This document shows, one piece after another, positions 48,042 to 57,787 of a DNA stretch of 64,000 bases. The translations under genes were made by a program, and so were the position numbers. Position 1 is the stretch's first letter, and each line of letters begins with the position of its first letter. Below the pieces are notes generated by a model. The model had not been told where the DNA came from, searched no databases, and saw only the letters and a program-made list of their open reading frames with translations. The DNA is from an uncultured Clostridia bacterium (GTDB lineage Bacteria; Bacillota; Clostridia; TANB77; CAG-508), in contig CAQUUC010000005.1 in NCBI GenBank assembly GCA_948896235.1, positions 1 through 64,000 of the forward strand, given 5' to 3'.

Positions 48042-49091
48042 ATGAAAAACAAAGGAATAATTTTTTTGAGTATAATATTAATAGCTCTTGTTGTAGTAGC
48101 AGGAATATTACTTGCTATGAAAATTGTAAATGGTGGACTTAATGGTGAAGCTATGTCTAATGGAATTATTTCATTAGGAAAAGAAGAAGGAAAAGTTAAG
48201 GAAGAAGTAAAAAAAATAAATATCTATAATGGAGTAGATAGACCAATTGCTGTAATGATAGATAACCATAAAGGAGCATGGCCACAAGCTGGATTAAACG
48301 AAGCATATCTTGTTTATGAGATAATAGTTGAAGGTGGAGAAACAAGACTTATGGCTTGTTTTAAAGGAAAAGATTTAGCAAAAATTGGACCAGTAAGAAG
48401 TTCAAGACACTATTTTCTTGATTATGCATTAGAAAATGATGCAATATATGTTCATTTTGGTTGGAGTCCACAAGCAGAGTCTGATATATCAACTTATAAA
48501 GTAAATAATATAAATGGAATAGTACAAAGCAGTACAGACTTTTGGAGAGTAAAGGATAAAAAGGCACCACATAATGCAGTAACAAGTACTGAAAAAATAT
48601 TATCAATGGCAACTTCTAAAAAATATAGAACGACTTCAAGTTCTAAAAGTGTGTTGAATTACAAAGCAGAAGAAGTTAATCTAGAAGAAGGAACTGTTGC
48701 AAATGAAGTAAAAATCCCATATTCAAAATTACATACTGTAGAATATAAATATAATGAAGAAACTAAAAAGTATGAAAGATATGCAAGAGGAGTGAAACAA
48801 ACAGATTGGGATACAAAAGAGCCTATTGCAACGAAAAATATAATAATAACTTTTGCTGAAAACTATACTTTGCAAGATGTAGAAAAAAAAGATAGACAGG
48901 GCTTAAAAAACATTGGTGATAAAAAAGGATATTATATTACAAATGGAAAAGCAATAGAAATAGTAGCAAGTAAATCTTCAAGAACAGAAAAAACAATATA
49001 TAAAGATTTAGCTGGAAATATTATAGATATAAATGATGGAAATACTTTTATACAAATATGTCCAATTGATGCAAATGTTGTAATTCAGTAG
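48042..49091 (+). CDS. DUF3048 family membrane-anchored protein
   Basis: 349 residues: an N-terminal TM helix (about 5-27) without a lipobox Cys, then the DUF3048 domain with VDRPIAVMIDNHKGAWPQAGL, GPVRSSRHYFLDYALE and the C-terminal half ending NGNTFIQICPIDANVVI. YerB-like proteins are extracytoplasmic and of unknown role. Preceded by GAAAGAAGG. A strong terminator follows. Confidence 0.9.
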   Translation: MKNKGIIFLSIILIALVVVAGILLAMKIVNGGLNGEAMSNGIISLGKEEGKVKEEVKKINIYNGVDRPIAVMIDNHKGAWPQAGLNEAYLVYEIIVEGGETRLMACFKGKDLAKIGPVRSSRHYFLDYALENDAIYVHFGWSPQAESDISTYKVNNINGIVQSSTDFWRVKDKKAPHNAVTSTEKILSMATSKKYRTTSSSKSVLNYKAEEVNLEEGTVANEVKIPYSKLHTVEYKYNEETKKYERYARGVKQTDWDTKEPIATKNIIITFAENYTLQDVEKKDRQGLKNIGDKKGYYITNGKAIEIVASKSSRTEKTIYKDLAGNIIDINDGNTFIQICPIDANVVIQ

Positions 49092-49092
49092 A

Positions 49093-49130
49093 ATGAAACC
49101 TCTAACTATACGGTTAGAGGTTTTTTTGTT
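49093..49130 (+). terminator. Terminator after the DUF3048 gene
   Basis: AAACCTCTAACTAT pairs with ACGGTTAGAGGTTT, T7 tail. Confidence 0.85.
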
Positions 49131-49267
49131 GTTAAATTAATTCTAAAACTCTTTTAAAATTAAGCAAATTAAGGTATAATACTTATATCAAATAAAAAAA
49201 TTAAAGTTATCTACTAGATTCTACAAAATTAGCTAATTAAAGTAGGTATAATGAAAAGGAAGTAAAA

Positions 49268-50173
49268 ATGGAAGAATTTAAATCAGGTTTTGTATCAATT
49301 ATCGGGAGGACAAATGTAGGGAAATCTACATTAATTAATTCTTTAGTAGGCGAGAAAGTAGCAATTATGACTAATAAACCACAAACAACAAGAACTGCTA
49401 TACGTGCGATTGTGAATAGAGAAAATTCACAAATTATATTTATAGATACACCAGGAATTCACAAACCAAAAACAAAACTAGGAAATACAATGATAGATAC
49501 TGCATTTGGTAGCGTTACAGATGTTGATATTATATTATTTCTAATAGAAGCAACAAGCGAAGAAATCGGAAAAGGTGACAGAATAATATTAGATAAAATA
49601 AAAGAAGCAAAAAAGAAAACAATATTAATTATAAATAAAATTGATTTAGTAAAAAGAGAAAAACTATTAAAACTAATTGAAATGTATACAAAAGAATATG
49701 ACTTTGAAGCGGTTATACCAATTTCGGCTTTAAAAAATGATAAAGTAGAAAGTGTATTAGAAGAAATAGAAAAATTATTAAAACCAGGTCCTGCATATTA
49801 TGATATAGATGAATATACAGACCAAACCTTAAGGCAGCTTGTAGAAGAAACCATTAGAGAAAAAGCATTAAAATTGTTAGATGATGAAGTTCCACATGGA
49901 TTATATGTTGAAACAGAAAAAATGGAATTAAGAAGCACAAAAAATGAAGAAGAAATATATGATGTAGAAGCAACAATTTATTGTTTAAGAAATTCTCATA
50001 AGGGAATAATAATAGGTAAAAATGGAACAATGTTAAAGAAAATTGGAACATATGCAAGACAAGATTTAGAACGTATGCTTGGAACAAAGATAAACTTAAA
50101 AACTTGGGTAAAAGTAAATGAAGATTGGCAAGATAAAGATTCCATTGTAAAGAACTTCAAATTTAGAGATTAG
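49268..50173 (+). CDS. era: GTPase Era
   Basis: Era is a GTPase that binds 16S rRNA during 30S maturation. The 301-residue protein has G1 GRTNVGKST, G2 TTRT, G3 DTPGIH, G4 NKID and G5 SALK, followed by a C-terminal KH domain (KGIIIGKNGTMLKKIGTYAR). Standard length and order with ybeY and dgkA upstream and yqzL-recO downstream. Confidence 0.96.
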   Translation: MEEFKSGFVSIIGRTNVGKSTLINSLVGEKVAIMTNKPQTTRTAIRAIVNRENSQIIFIDTPGIHKPKTKLGNTMIDTAFGSVTDVDIILFLIEATSEEIGKGDRIILDKIKEAKKKTILIINKIDLVKREKLLKLIEMYTKEYDFEAVIPISALKNDKVESVLEEIEKLLKPGPAYYDIDEYTDQTLRQLVEETIREKALKLLDDEVPHGLYVETEKMELRSTKNEEEIYDVEATIYCLRNSHKGIIIGKNGTMLKKIGTYARQDLERMLGTKINLKTWVKVNEDWQDKDSIVKNFKFRD

Positions 50174-50234
50174 AAGTTAATGCATAAAAAACATAAAAAT
50201 ACAGAAGATAAAAAGAGATAGGAGTTGATGCTTT

Positions 50235-50393
50235 ATGATAAAACAAATAGCGTGGAATACCTTTAAAAATACAGGTAATATTAACACATTTCTAGAATTA
50301 ATGGAAGTACAAAATATAGAAAAAAATATGGTAAATGGGAAAGATTATAATGGGAACATTCAGGACAAATGGAATAATAATAGGGGAAAGTAA
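50235..50393 (+). CDS. YqzL-like small protein
   Basis: 52 residues starting MIKQIAWNTFKNTGNINTFL, which resembles the small YqzL proteins encoded between era and recO in Firmicutes (W..F..TG.I..YL pattern). ATAGGAG precedes ATG. It overlaps the start of recO by 44 bp in another frame. Its tail from about residue 30 is low complexity and may not be conserved. Confidence 0.65.
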   Translation: MIKQIAWNTFKNTGNINTFLELMEVQNIEKNMVNGKDYNGNIQDKWNNNRGK

Positions 50394-51081
50394 TATGGGA
50401 GACTATGACAAAATGCTTACCATATTAACACCAGGGCTACGGTAAAATATCATGTGCTGCCAAAGGAGCAAGAAGAGCTAAAAGTGCTCTTCTTGCTGGC
50501 AGTCAATTATTATGCTTTGGCGAATATATGCTATATCAAGGGACTAGTACATATCATATAAATTCTTGTGAAACTATAGAAATGTTTTACAATTTGAGAA
50601 CAGATTTAGATAAATTAAAATATGCAAGTTATATTACTAAAATAATATATGACGTTACTAACGAAAATGAAAACAGTTATAAAATATTACAATTATTTTT
50701 AAATACATTATATACAATATCTGAAACAGATAAAAATATGGATTTAGTAATCTCAATTTTTAAATTGAGACTTATGTGCATACTTGGATTTACACCAACT
50801 ATACGGTCGGATGTAAAGAATGTAAAACAGGAGAAGATATTTTGTATTTTAGCTTTAAAGATAGTGGATTTAAGTGTGGCGCTTGTGGGAAAATAGATAA
50901 GAGTGTAATAGAAATTTCAAAGCCAACAATAGAAGCAATAAAGTACATAGTGCTAGCACCAGCAAAAAAAATATTTTCATTTAATGTACAAGAAAATACT
51001 ATAAGAGAATTAGAGATAATATCAAAGATATATTTAAACCAAAAATTAGAAAAAGAATATAAGTTAGAAGATATATTTTAA
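50350..51081 (+). CDS. recO: DNA repair protein RecO, three CGG shifts
   Basis: RecO loads RecA and anneals strands in recombinational repair. The 242-residue protein emerges only with three +1 skips: CGG 50440 (MLTILTPGLGKISCAAKGARR), and the tandem CGGT-CGGA at 50804-50811, which gives TPTIGGCKECKTGED. After these it shows the OB-fold start MGTFRTNGIIIGES, KSALLAGSQLLCFGEY, and a C-terminal CX2C...CGAC zinc region (CKEC, CGAC). Order era-yqzL-recO is conserved. The first CGG is followed at once by TAA in frame zero. Confidence 0.93.
50440..50442 (+). other. CGG +1 site, recO first
   Basis: P-site CTA. Frame zero reads CGG TAA. Skipping C gives GGT AAA ATA (Gly-Lys-Ile) in the conserved GLGKI motif. 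Confidence 0.95.
50804..50806 (+). other. CGG +1 site, recO second
   Basis: P-site ATA. Skipping C gives GGT, and the very next in-frame codon is again CGG. Confidence 0.9.
50808..50810 (+). other. CGG +1 site, recO third (tandem)
   Basis: P-site GGT (from the previous shift). Skipping C gives GGA TGT AAA, restoring the zinc cysteines. Only two successive +1 shifts reach this frame. Confidence 0.92.
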
Positions 51082-51164
51082 AAATTACTTGCAAAAAAAT
51101 ATAAATAGTATATAATCTAAGTGTAAACAAAAGAACAAAAAGAAAAAATGAAAGGATGAATTTT

Positions 51165-51695
51165 ATGAATATTAAAATTACAGGAAAAGATTTAAAAGCT
51201 ACAGATGCAATCAAAGATTATGTTGAAAAGAAAGTAGAAAGATTAGTAAAATATTTTGGAGAAGAATTTGAAGTAACTTTAACAATTAAATGTGAAAAAA
51301 ATGAACAGATAGCAGATGTTTTTGTAAATAATGATGGAGATACATATAAAGCAGTAACTGCTCATAGAGATTTATATGCTGCTATAGATAAAGATATAGA
51401 CATATTAGAGGGACAAATAAGAAAAATAAAAACTAAAAGAGAAAAACAAAATAGAGAGGATTCTATTAAGCAAAAAGAAATTATTAATATGGGACCTACA
51501 CATGAAATAGAAAATGAAGTTATAAAAACTTTATACTATGAAGCAAAACCAATGTCAATTGAAGATGCAATACTAAAATTACAAGAAAAACCACAAGACA
51601 TATTCTATACCTTTGTTAACGTAGACACAAATAAAGTTAATGTAGTATTTAAATTAAAAAATACTAAAAACTATGGTATAGTAGAACCAGAATAA
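51165..51695 (+). CDS. hpf: Ribosome hibernation promoting factor, long form
   Basis: Long HPF causes 100S ribosome dimers in stationary phase. 176 residues: N-terminal S30AE domain (about 1-100, MNIKITGKDLKATDAIKDYVEKK in part) and the C-terminal dimerisation domain (about 120-176, KPMSIEDAILKLQ and F...VNVVFKLKNTKNYGIVEP). GAAAGGATG supports ATG 51165. Terminator follows. Confidence 0.94.
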   Translation: MNIKITGKDLKATDAIKDYVEKKVERLVKYFGEEFEVTLTIKCEKNEQIADVFVNNDGDTYKAVTAHRDLYAAIDKDIDILEGQIRKIKTKREKQNREDSIKQKEIINMGPTHEIENEVIKTLYYEAKPMSIEDAILKLQEKPQDIFYTFVNVDTNKVNVVFKLKNTKNYGIVEPE

Positions 51696-51715
51696 AAAGA
51701 AATTTTTATTATATA

Positions 51716-51748
51716 AAAAAGGCAGGAATACAATTCCTGCCTTTTTAT
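51716..51748 (+). terminator. Terminator after hpf
   Basis: AAAAAGGCAGGAAT pairs with ATTCCTGCCTTTTT around ACA. Confidence 0.92.
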
Positions 51749-51813
51749 GTATTACTACTTAAAAAAACAAAAATTATATTCCTACCAGTTAAAAATAATC
51801 TAGTTTATAAAAA

Positions 51814-52020
51814 CTATTTACCGATCATTTGGTTTTCAGCTTGTTGAATCATTTTTCTTACCATGTTACCACCGATTCTACCAGCGTCTCTAGCAGATAT
51901 ATTTCCGTTGTAACCATCTTTTAAAGTTACACCAACTTCGCTAGCTACTTCATATTTGAATTTGTCTAAAGCGTCCATAGCTTCTGGAACTGCTTTTATA
52001 TTACTGTTGTTTGATGCCAT
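51814..52020 (-). CDS. Alpha/beta-type small acid-soluble spore protein
   Basis: SASPs coat and protect spore DNA. 68 residues with the family core ALDKFKYEVASEVGV, which includes the GPR protease cleavage site, and YNGNISARDAGRIGGNMVRKM. GGAGGTG precedes the ATG. A plausible sigma-G promoter lies upstream. Proves, together with sigG and sigE, that the organism is a spore former. Confidence 0.95.
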   Translation of the reverse strand: MASNNSNIKAVPEAMDALDKFKYEVASEVGVTLKDGYNGNISARDAGRIGGNMVRKMIQQAENQMIGK

Positions 52021-52082
52021 TGTTAGTTCACCTCCTGCAAAATATTTTACATTTTTGAAGAAACTTTCTTGCTTCTACGTTA

Positions 52083-52112
52083 TATAGAATGTACATAAAT
52101 TTTATTTTTAAA
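52083..52112 (-). promoter_or_regulatory. Possible sigma-G promoter of the SASP gene
   Basis: On the minus strand CATTCTA (52089-52083) fits the sigma-G -10 CATNNTA. A weak -35 GTTTA lies 17 bp upstream. Confidence 0.45.
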
Positions 52113-52282
52113 CTGGAAATTTTTGCTTTTTTTATTTTTAACAAATATATTATTATATAGAAAATTTACTCAAGAAAACATATTAGTCATTAGTTTTTTT
52201 CTACAATAAATCTATAATAGCTGTTGTAAAAAAAATAAATTATATGTATAATAAGCGAGAATAATGTACAAAGGAGAGAACT

Positions 52283-53159
52283 ATGTATAAATTAGTTGCA
52301 ATTGATTTAGATGGAACATTACTTAATTCATATGGAGAAGTAAGTGAAGAAAATAAAAAAGCAATTGAAAAAGCTGTAAAAAAAGGTGTAAATATTGTTT
52401 TAGCATCACGGTAGAATGCCGAATTCCGTAAAAAGTTTAGCAAAAGAAATTGGAGCAGATAAATATATTATATGTGGAAACGGAACTTTTATTTACGATT
52501 TACAAAAAGAAAAAAATATATATGATGCATTTTTAGAAAAATCAAAAGTGCTAGAAATCATAAAAATTTGTGAAGAAAATAGTATTTATTATAATGTTTA
52601 TACAGAAGATAGTGTTTTAACAAAAACTTTAAGCTATAATGCGCTTTTTTATGATAATGAAAATAGCAAAAAGCCAATTGAAAAAAGAACAAATATCAAT
52701 ATTGTGGAAGATATATACAGATATGTAGAGGAAAATTCTAAAATTAATATTTTGAAAATGACTATATGTGATAGTGATAAAATTATATTTTCAAGTATTT
52801 TAAAAAAATTAAAAATGATACCTAAAATTGATATATTAGAAGTTGAACATATGTCAAGGAAAAGTATAAAAAAAGGAAGTGTAGATATATCACTTGAATA
52901 TTTTTATACAGAAATAACAAAAGAAAATACAAATAAGTGGACAGCAATAGAATTTTTGATACAAGAATTAGGTATTAAAAAAGAAGAAGTTATGGCCATT
53001 GGAGATAATGCTAATGATAGAGAAATGGTTGAAAATGCTGGTCTTGGTGTAGCAATGGGAAATAGTATGTTACAAGCAAATAAAATAGGAGATATATTTG
53101 TTGGCGATAATAATCAAAATGGAGTAGCAGAAGCCATAAATAAATATATTGATAACTAA
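52283..53159 (+). CDS. Cof-type HAD-IIB hydrolase, one CGG shift
   Basis: 291 residues of the Cof subfamily of sugar-phosphate or flavin phosphatases. Motif I is LVAIDLDGTLLNS, motif II NIVLASGRMPNSVK, motif III/IV MAIGDNANDREMVENAGLGVAMGN. CGG 52409 lies in motif II (ASGR), where the family has T/S-G-R. Frame zero reads CGG TAG. AAAGGAG precedes ATG 52283. Substrate unknown. Confidence 0.92.
52409..52411 (+). other. CGG +1 site, HAD hydrolase motif II
   Basis: P-site TCA. Frame zero reads CGG TAG. Skipping C gives GGT AGA ATG (Gly-Arg-Met). Confidence 0.95.
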
Positions 53160-53298
53160 CAACAATCATTGTTACGCAAATATTACAAGGGAATTATTTT
53201 TATGTTACAAGAATGAAAAATAGTTGTTTTTACGTATGTTTTGATGTAAAATTAATTATAAAGTGATAATTTGTCAAAGGTTAAAAGGAGGAATTTTC

Positions 53299-54201
53299 AT
53301 GGCAATAAATCCAATGCAAAGAAAAGCAAGAAATTCAATATTATTAGGTATTGTTATAGGTCTATTAATAGGAGCAGTAATAATAGTTTTTCTATTTTTA
53401 CAATTAGCTAATTTACAAAAACAAATAGAAGCAGACAAACAAGCTACTAGAACAGTGTATGTATTATCTAGTAATGTTAAGTCTGGGGATAAAATAGATT
53501 CATCAATGTTAGTTCAAAAACAAGTATTACAAGATGTTGTACCAACTGATTATATAAGCTTATCAGATATAACAGAAAACACTATATCTAAATTAGATTT
53601 AACAAAAGGATCTGTTTTATCAAGAACTTTAATTACAGAATCAAACGAAAAAATAACAGATGATTTAAGAGAACAAGAATTTAATATGATTGTTTTACCA
53701 CAACAATTAGATATTGGAGCATATGTAGATATTCGTTTAAGACTTCCTAATGGACAAGATTATATAGTGGTATCTAAAAAATGTGTAAATAACATTACAG
53801 AAGATACTATTTGGATGAACTTATATGAAGATGAAATATTAGCAATGAGCAATGCAATAGTAGAAGCTTATAAAATGACAGGGGCAAAACTATATGCAAC
53901 AACATATGTTGAACCAGGAAATCAAGGAAGTGCAATACCAACATATATGCCAAGTGCAGAAGTTATTAACTTAATAAATTCAGATAAAAATATAAAAGAA
54001 GAAGCAAAAAGAGCATTAGCTGAAAGATATACAGCTGAATTAAGAGCAAGAAGAGAAAATGATATAAACTCTCAATTAAATTCATACAGAGATGATGCAA
54101 AACAAAACCTAGAAACAGGTGTTGAACAAGAAATAACAAATTCAAAAGAAGCAAGAAAAGAATATATAGATTCACTAAATGCAAGTGCAAGTATACAATA
54201 A
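53299..54201 (+). CDS. CpaB-like SAF-domain pilus assembly protein
   Basis: 300 residues: an N-terminal TM helix (about 12-38), a SAF domain (TVYVLSSNVKSGDKIDSSMLV; KGSVLSRTLI), and a charged helical tail rich in Arg, Glu and Asn (about 225-300). SAF domain plus anchor is the design of CpaB/RcpC in Tad pilus systems. It is the first gene of the secretion locus. AAAGGAGG precedes ATG 53299. Confidence 0.8.
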   Translation: MAINPMQRKARNSILLGIVIGLLIGAVIIVFLFLQLANLQKQIEADKQATRTVYVLSSNVKSGDKIDSSMLVQKQVLQDVVPTDYISLSDITENTISKLDLTKGSVLSRTLITESNEKITDDLREQEFNMIVLPQQLDIGAYVDIRLRLPNGQDYIVVSKKCVNNITEDTIWMNLYEDEILAMSNAIVEAYKMTGAKLYATTYVEPGNQGSAIPTYMPSAEVINLINSDKNIKEEAKRALAERYTAELRARRENDINSQLNSYRDDAKQNLETGVEQEITNSKEARKEYIDSLNASASIQ

Positions 54202-54213
54202 TAGGAGGAACAT

Positions 54214-54920
54214 ATGAAAAAAGTAGGATTTATCGGAGCATATGACAAAACAGATTTAATAGTGTATATAGCTAAAGCTTTGACTACATTAGGAAAAAAA
54301 GTATTGGTCATAGATAGTACTTTTATTCGGTAAAGCAAGATACATTGTGCCAACTATAAATCCATCAAAATCTTATATTACTGAATATGAAGGAATAGAT
54401 GTTTCTGTAGGATTTGAAAATTATGAGGAAATAAAAAAATATTTAGGAATTTCACCAGAAAAAGAATTTGAATATGATATTGCTTTAATTGATGTAGACA
54501 GTATAGAAACATTTGAAAAGTTTTATATAAAAACATGTGAGAAAAATTATTTTGTAACCTCATTTGATTTATATTCATTAAAGAAAGGGTTAGAAATATT
54601 AAATGGAATATTAGAACCAATTAACTTAACAAAAATACTATTTTCTAAAGATATATTAAAAGAAGATGATGAATATTTAAACTTTTTATCATTAGGAAAA
54701 AAAGTTATTTGGAATGAAAATTATAGAGTATATTTCCCAATCGATAATGGAGACGAAAGCGTAATAATAGAAAATCAAAGAGTTGCAAAAATTGGAATTA
54801 AAAAATTAAGTTCACAATATAAAGAAAGTTTATATTATATAGTAGAAGACATTTTAAATAATGAAATATCTTCACGGAGAAATCCGTAAAGCATTTAGAT
54901 TATTAGAAAAGGATGTGTAG
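54214..54920 (+). CDS. ParA/CpaE-like protein 1, two CGG shifts
   Basis: 234 residues with a P-loop NTPase-like fold but a degenerate Walker A (GFIGAYDKTDLIVYIAKAL), Walker A' VLVIDSTF, and IALIDVDS. Related to ParA-type ATPases such as CpaE of Tad systems, perhaps inactive. CGG at 54328 (frame zero: CGG TAA) and at 54875 need +1 skips, giving STFIGKARYIVP and NNEISSGEIRKAF. Start ATG 54214 behind AGGAGG, 12 bp after the CpaB-like gene. Confidence 0.82.
54328..54330 (+). other. CGG +1 site, ParA-like 1, first
   Basis: P-site ATT. Frame zero reads CGG TAA. Skipping C gives GGT AAA GCA (Gly-Lys-Ala). Confidence 0.92.
54875..54877 (+). other. CGG +1 site, ParA-like 1, second
   Basis: P-site TCA. 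Skipping C gives GGA GAA ATC and adds 15 codons to the C-terminus instead of four, so this shift changes only the tail. Confidence 0.75.
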
Positions 54921-54925
54921 AATAT

Positions 54926-55778
54926 ATGGCAATAATAACATTTTATAGTAATAGCAAAAAAGAAACAGGACAAACAATGTCAATTGCTGCAGTGGCAACA
55001 GCTATGGCTATTGAACATAACTATAAAATATTACTTGTTTCTACACGGGTATGATGATAACACCTTAGAATTGTGCTTTGGAGCACAAGATAAAAATAGA
55101 AACTTTATTACTAAATTAATGAAAAATGCAAATACAGTTAGTGATAATGGAATAGAAGGATTATCAAAAATTGCCAATAGCGGTAAAATTACACCAGAAA
55201 TAATACAAAATTATACACATGTTGTATATAGAAACAGATTAGAAATCTTATATGGTTATAGATATATGCAAGAGAGATCAACCAAAGAAGAATATCTAAA
55301 GACTATAGAGTTTTATAAGGATATTATACAAAATGCAAATAGGTATTACGATATGGTACTAGTAGATTTAGATAAAAAACTAGGTAATGATATAAGAAAA
55401 CAAATACTTAAAATAAGTGATGTAACTGTTTATAATATTGAACAGAAAATGAATATGATAAATGAATTCCTAAAAATAAGAGAAGAACTAGATTCACAAA
55501 TAAAAAACAAGCTGGTATTAAATGTAGGAAGATTTGATGAAAATTCTAAATATACAATTAAAAATATTTCAAGATATACTGGAATAAGAAGAGATTTAAC
55601 TGTAATACCATACAATACTTTGTTTTTTGAAGCGGCAAGTGAAGAAGAAGTTGCAGACTTATTCTTAAAAATAATAAATGTAAGTGATGCAGATAAGAAT
55701 TCAAAATTCATAAAACAAGTAAAAGAAACAGTAGAAAAGATTATTTATAAAATGCAAGAAGTACAAATGAAAATGTAA
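54926..55778 (+). CDS. ParA/MinD-like ATPase 2, one CGG shift
   Basis: 283 residues. N-terminus MAIITFYSNSKKETGQTMS is a modified deviant Walker A, followed by YKILLVSTGYDDNTLE and MVLVDLDKKLG (Walker B-like). CGG 55046 lies right after the first strand, at LLVSTGYDD. Frame zero stops three codons later. Starts five bases after the previous gene. With the other ParA-like protein it may place the assembly machine at the membrane. Confidence 0.83.
55046..55048 (+). other. CGG +1 site, ParA-like 2
   Basis: P-site ACA. Skipping C gives GGG TAT GAT (Gly-Tyr-Asp). Confidence 0.9.
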
Positions 55779-55801
55779 CTTAGAAAAGGAGGAAGACATA
55801 T

Positions 55802-57748
55802 ATGCTAATAAATTTTATCTTAATTGTTATTGTCCTTGCAGGAACAGGTGTAATAATTATGCGTTCAATAACAAAAAAGAAAGAACAAGAAGCTGAACAA
55901 GAAATAGAAGTAGATGATAAAACATATACCTTAGATAAAATAACAGCATTTGTTAAGAGAAGACTTGACGAAATCACAAAGATAAACTTATATGATATAG
56001 GTCTTTCAGAAGAAGAACTACAAAGAAGAAAAAAGAAAAAATATGAACTAAAAAAAGCTCTTAAAGGATGTACATATGGTGATGTTAATGATAAGAAATA
56101 TGTAAAAGAATTGATATATGACTTATTAGTTAGGGAATATGGAGTAAATGAAATTAATATATCAAATGCAATACCTTTTGATATTCCTTCACTATTAACA
56201 GAACAAGATAAATTTGATATTCTAATTTATATGTATAAAAAAGAATTTGGCTATGAAGCATTAACTCAACTTATAAAAAAATATAATTTAGCAGTTTTAA
56301 AATACATATCAGGAGAAGCAAAACCATCTTATGTAATAACAGGAGAAGAAATTAGAGAAATATATGAAAAAGAACAACTAGAATTAACCTTTGAAGATAA
56401 ACTAAATGTTGTAGTACAAAGAATTTATCAACATTATAAAGGATATAGCGTAATTGATGAAATAAGAGATATGAATATAGATGGTGTATCAGGGGGTGTA
56501 TCAGGACTTCCAGAATCATTCTTAAGCCAAGTTGCACAAACTGATGGAGATTATTTAGATCAAGTACTTGAAAATAAAGTACCACGTGCCTGTGATAGTA
56601 TCTGGATTTTCTTCCAAGGTAAATCAATAAGATTTGCGTTTTTATCATTTGGAACTGAAAGTGAATTAAAAAGAGTATGTCAAAACATATATAAATATAA
56701 TAATCCAGGACAATTATCTGACACTAATGGTTATAAAATTAACGAAATGAAAGATGGATCTCGTGTTGTTGTTGTTAGACCATCCTTCTCTGAAACATGG
56801 GCATTTTTCGTAAGAAAATTTGACGTTAAACGTGCAACACTAGAACAATTAATTGTATTCCCTGGAAAAGAAAAAGCAATTGATTTGTTAAAGTACTTAG
56901 TAAAAGGTGCAAGAATTATTTCAATTACTGGTGAGCAAGGTTGTGGTAAAACAACAATGCTTATGGGAATGATTGAAAATATATATGAAACCATGAACAT
57001 AAGGGTTCAAGAAACAGCATTTGAGTTACACTTAAGAAAAATATATCCAACCAGAAACATATTAACCTTTAGAGAAACAGAAACAATTTCAGGACAAGAA
57101 GGATTAGATGTTCAAAAGAAAACTGATGGTTCTGTAAACATTATAGGAGAGGTTGCGACAGACCCTGTTGCATCTTGGATGATACAAGCAGCCCAAGTTG
57201 CATCAAAATTCACATTGTTTACACACCACGCAAAAACATTTCCAAACTTAGTTACAGCATTAAGAAACTCAATGCTAAGAACAGGTGTATTTAAAAATGA
57301 AAAAACAGCTGAAGAACAAGTTGTTCAAGTATTAAATTTTGATATACACTTAGTAAAAGACTTTAGAGGAAGAAGATATATAGAAAGAGTTACTGAATGT
57401 ATACCAGTAGAAGAAAAAAATGAATATACCTTTGATCATAAAAAAGAAAAAACCTTAGAAGGAAAATTTGACAAATTTTTCGATAATGCTACACATTATT
57501 TTACAAAGATTACAGATAGAAAATTATATGACTATGTTAATATATTAGAATATATTGATGGTGAATATGTTCTTACAAACAAAATATCAGACCAAAATTT
57601 AAGAGAAATGAGAAACAATATGGATGAATCTGATGTTGAACAATTTGATGCTTTTATTGAGGAAAATTGGGGAACAAGAATAAATAGAGAAGAGGATGTT
57701 AAAACAAAACCGGCAAAACGTGGAAGAAAACCAAAAGCAACAAATTAG
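55802..57748 (+). CDS. CpaF/TadA-like secretion ATPase with N-terminal TM helix
   Basis: 648 residues. One TM helix at 2-22 is unusual, since CpaF proteins are normally soluble. A long N-terminal domain follows, then the type II/IV secretion ATPase core: Walker A GEQGCGKTTM near 377-386, Asp box, Walker B-like VNIIGEVATDP, and HHAKTF. The end is Lys/Arg rich. Energises assembly of the pilin-like subunits encoded downstream. AAAGGAGG precedes ATG. No in-frame CGG. Confidence 0.88.
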   Translation: MLINFILIVIVLAGTGVIIMRSITKKKEQEAEQEIEVDDKTYTLDKITAFVKRRLDEITKINLYDIGLSEEELQRRKKKKYELKKALKGCTYGDVNDKKYVKELIYDLLVREYGVNEINISNAIPFDIPSLLTEQDKFDILIYMYKKEFGYEALTQLIKKYNLAVLKYISGEAKPSYVITGEEIREIYEKEQLELTFEDKLNVVVQRIYQHYKGYSVIDEIRDMNIDGVSGGVSGLPESFLSQVAQTDGDYLDQVLENKVPRACDSIWIFFQGKSIRFAFLSFGTESELKRVCQNIYKYNNPGQLSDTNGYKINEMKDGSRVVVVRPSFSETWAFFVRKFDVKRATLEQLIVFPGKEKAIDLLKYLVKGARIISITGEQGCGKTTMLMGMIENIYETMNIRVQETAFELHLRKIYPTRNILTFRETETISGQEGLDVQKKTDGSVNIIGEVATDPVASWMIQAAQVASKFTLFTHHAKTFPNLVTALRNSMLRTGVFKNEKTAEEQVVQVLNFDIHLVKDFRGRRYIERVTECIPVEEKNEYTFDHKKEKTLEGKFDKFFDNATHYFTKITDRKLYDYVNILEYIDGEYVLTNKISDQNLREMRNNMDESDVEQFDAFIEENWGTRINREEDVKTKPAKRGRKPKATN

Positions 57749-57787
57749 TAATGAACGATAAGCAGTGAAAGGAGGTGCTATTATTAT

